A stretch of 5,783 bases of DNA from Ruminococcaceae bacterium UBA1417 (GTDB lineage Bacteria > Bacillota > Clostridia > Oscillospirales > Acutalibacteraceae): assembly GCA_002305575.1 (NCBI GenBank), contig DBPP01000032.1:6304-12086 (forward strand), in the 5' to 3' direction. The notes below the pieces were generated by a model. The model saw only the letters and a list, made by a program, of their open reading frames with translations. It was not told where the DNA came from and searched no databases. This document shows positions 5,048 to 5,783 of the stretch, one piece after another (the stretch's first letter is position 1; each line of letters begins with the position of its first letter). Made by a program: the position numbers and the translations under genes.

Positions 5048-5783
5048 ATGCCATCAGGCATTTGTAGATTTCTCCTTTTTTGAAGCCCGAGCGCTTCGCC
5101 GCCTCCTTGGCCGCATCCGATGCGGCGCTGCCGTTCTCCATCGCGGCACGCGCGAGCGCTACGGCGTCCTCGAACGTCATTTCGCGTTTTTCGGCGGGCT
5201 TTGCGCCCTCGAGCACAAGCACAAACTCGCCCTTGGGCGCATTGGTTTCGTAATATGCGGCGGCAGCCGAAAGCGTCGTGCGGATGCACTGTTCGTGGAT
5301 TTTTGTGATCTCCCGCACGAGCGCGATGCGCCGGTCGCCGAACGCCGCTTCCATATCGCGCAGCGTGTACGGCAGCTTGTGCGGCGCCTCGTAAAAGACC
5401 ATCGTGCGCGTCTCGTTTTGCAGCGACTCGAGGTGCTCGCGCCGGCTTTTCTTGTTGACGCTCAAAAAGCCTTCAAACGTGAATCGGCCGGTCGGCAACC
5501 CGGACACCGCGAGCGCCGAGATGACGGCGCTCGGTCCGGGCACAACATACACCGGAATGCCGCGCGCGGCACACAGCGCGACAAGGTCCTCGCCCGGGTC
5601 TGAAATCGCGGGCATGCCGGCGTCGGAGACCAGCGCGCACGTTTCACCCTCGGCCATCCGGTCCGTGATGACGCTGCCCTTTTCCTGCTTATTGTGCTCG
5701 TAATAGCTGACAAGCGGCTTTTTAATGCCAAAATGATTCAAAAGCTTCAAGGTGACGCGCGTATCCTCCGCCGCGATAAAATC
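5046..5783 (-). CDS. rsmI: 16S rRNA (cytidine-1402-2'-O)-methyltransferase RsmI, N-terminus outside window
   Basis: 246 codons are visible; the frame is open to the right edge, beginning DFIAAEDTRVT, and roughly 30 N-terminal residues, including the glycine-rich start typical of the family, are missing. Family motifs in order: IAAEDTR, ALVSDAGMPAISDPG, VVPGPSAV, FEGFLSVNKKSRR and MVFYEAPHKL. A C-terminal helical domain ends KRSGFKKGEIYKCLMA, as in full-length RsmI proteins. Known: RsmI uses S-adenosylmethionine to 2'-O-methylate C1402 in the ribosomal decoding centre, together with RsmH, and is related to the tetrapyrrole methylase fold. Everything visible looks intact. It is a housekeeping gene and unrelated in role to the transporter cluster that follows it. 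Confidence is very high. Confidence 0.97.
   Translation of the reverse strand, partial: DFIAAEDTRVTLKLLNHFGIKKPLVSYYEHNKQEKGSVITDRMAEGETCALVSDAGMPAISDPGEDLVALCAARGIPVYVVPGPSAVISALAVSGLPTGRFTFEGFLSVNKKSRREHLESLQNETRTMVFYEAPHKLPYTLRDMEAAFGDRRIALVREITKIHEQCIRTTLSAAAAYYETNAPKGEFVLVLEGAKPAEKREMTFEDAVALARAAMENGSAASDAAKEAAKRSGFKKGEIYKCLMA

Noticed and set aside
1..5783. CRISPR array, tRNA or rRNA genes, insertion sequence or attachment site.
   Set aside because: No spaced direct repeats, cloverleaf, transposase motifs or terminal inverted repeats were seen; nearly all sequence is covered by ordinary genes.

Overview
The window looks like a stretch of chromosome from a GC-rich Firmicute, most likely a gut-type clostridium (Oscillospirales/Christensenellales-like). 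The evidence is the high GC content, Shine-Dalgarno-led genes with some non-ATG starts, sigma-A-type promoter hexamers, and a gene set of GH127 arabinofuranosidase, BcrA-type ABC transporter, OmpR/VanS-type two-component system and rsmI. The organism call is inference; no marker settles it.

Layout: positions 1-819 (minus) hold the N-terminal 273 codons of a GH127-family glycoside hydrolase that runs off the left edge. Positions 820-1052 are a divergent intergenic region. It carries a good minus-strand promoter for the hydrolase, a weaker plus-strand promoter, an operator-like palindrome and a 12-nt tandem repeat. Positions 1053-1496 (plus) encode a four-helix membrane protein of unknown function. 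A 14-bp perfect hairpin at 1515-1551 ends transcription from both sides. Positions 1556-5011 (minus) hold a four-gene module, in transcription order: OmpR-type response regulator, ABC ATPase, ABC-2 permease and sensor histidine kinase. Positions 5046-5783 (minus) carry rsmI, cut at the right edge and lacking roughly its first 30 residues.

The four-gene module reads as a self-regulating export or immunity device. The ATPase and permease resemble the BcrA/LanF and BcrB/LanE-G class that removes peptide antibiotics from the membrane. The kinase has only one membrane helix and essentially no extracellular domain, so it may sense indirectly, perhaps through the transporter. The regulator probably acts on the operon itself. 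A 10-bp inverted repeat in the 93-nt gap before the ATPase is the most plausible cis element visible. The transporter genes sit between the regulator and its kinase, and the regulator follows rsmI by 34 nt.

The window is mostly recognisable biology. I see no clear new system. The most interesting leads are the cis elements upstream of the GH127 gene, the structured gap before the ABC ATPase, and the sensor-less kinase embedded in its transporter operon.
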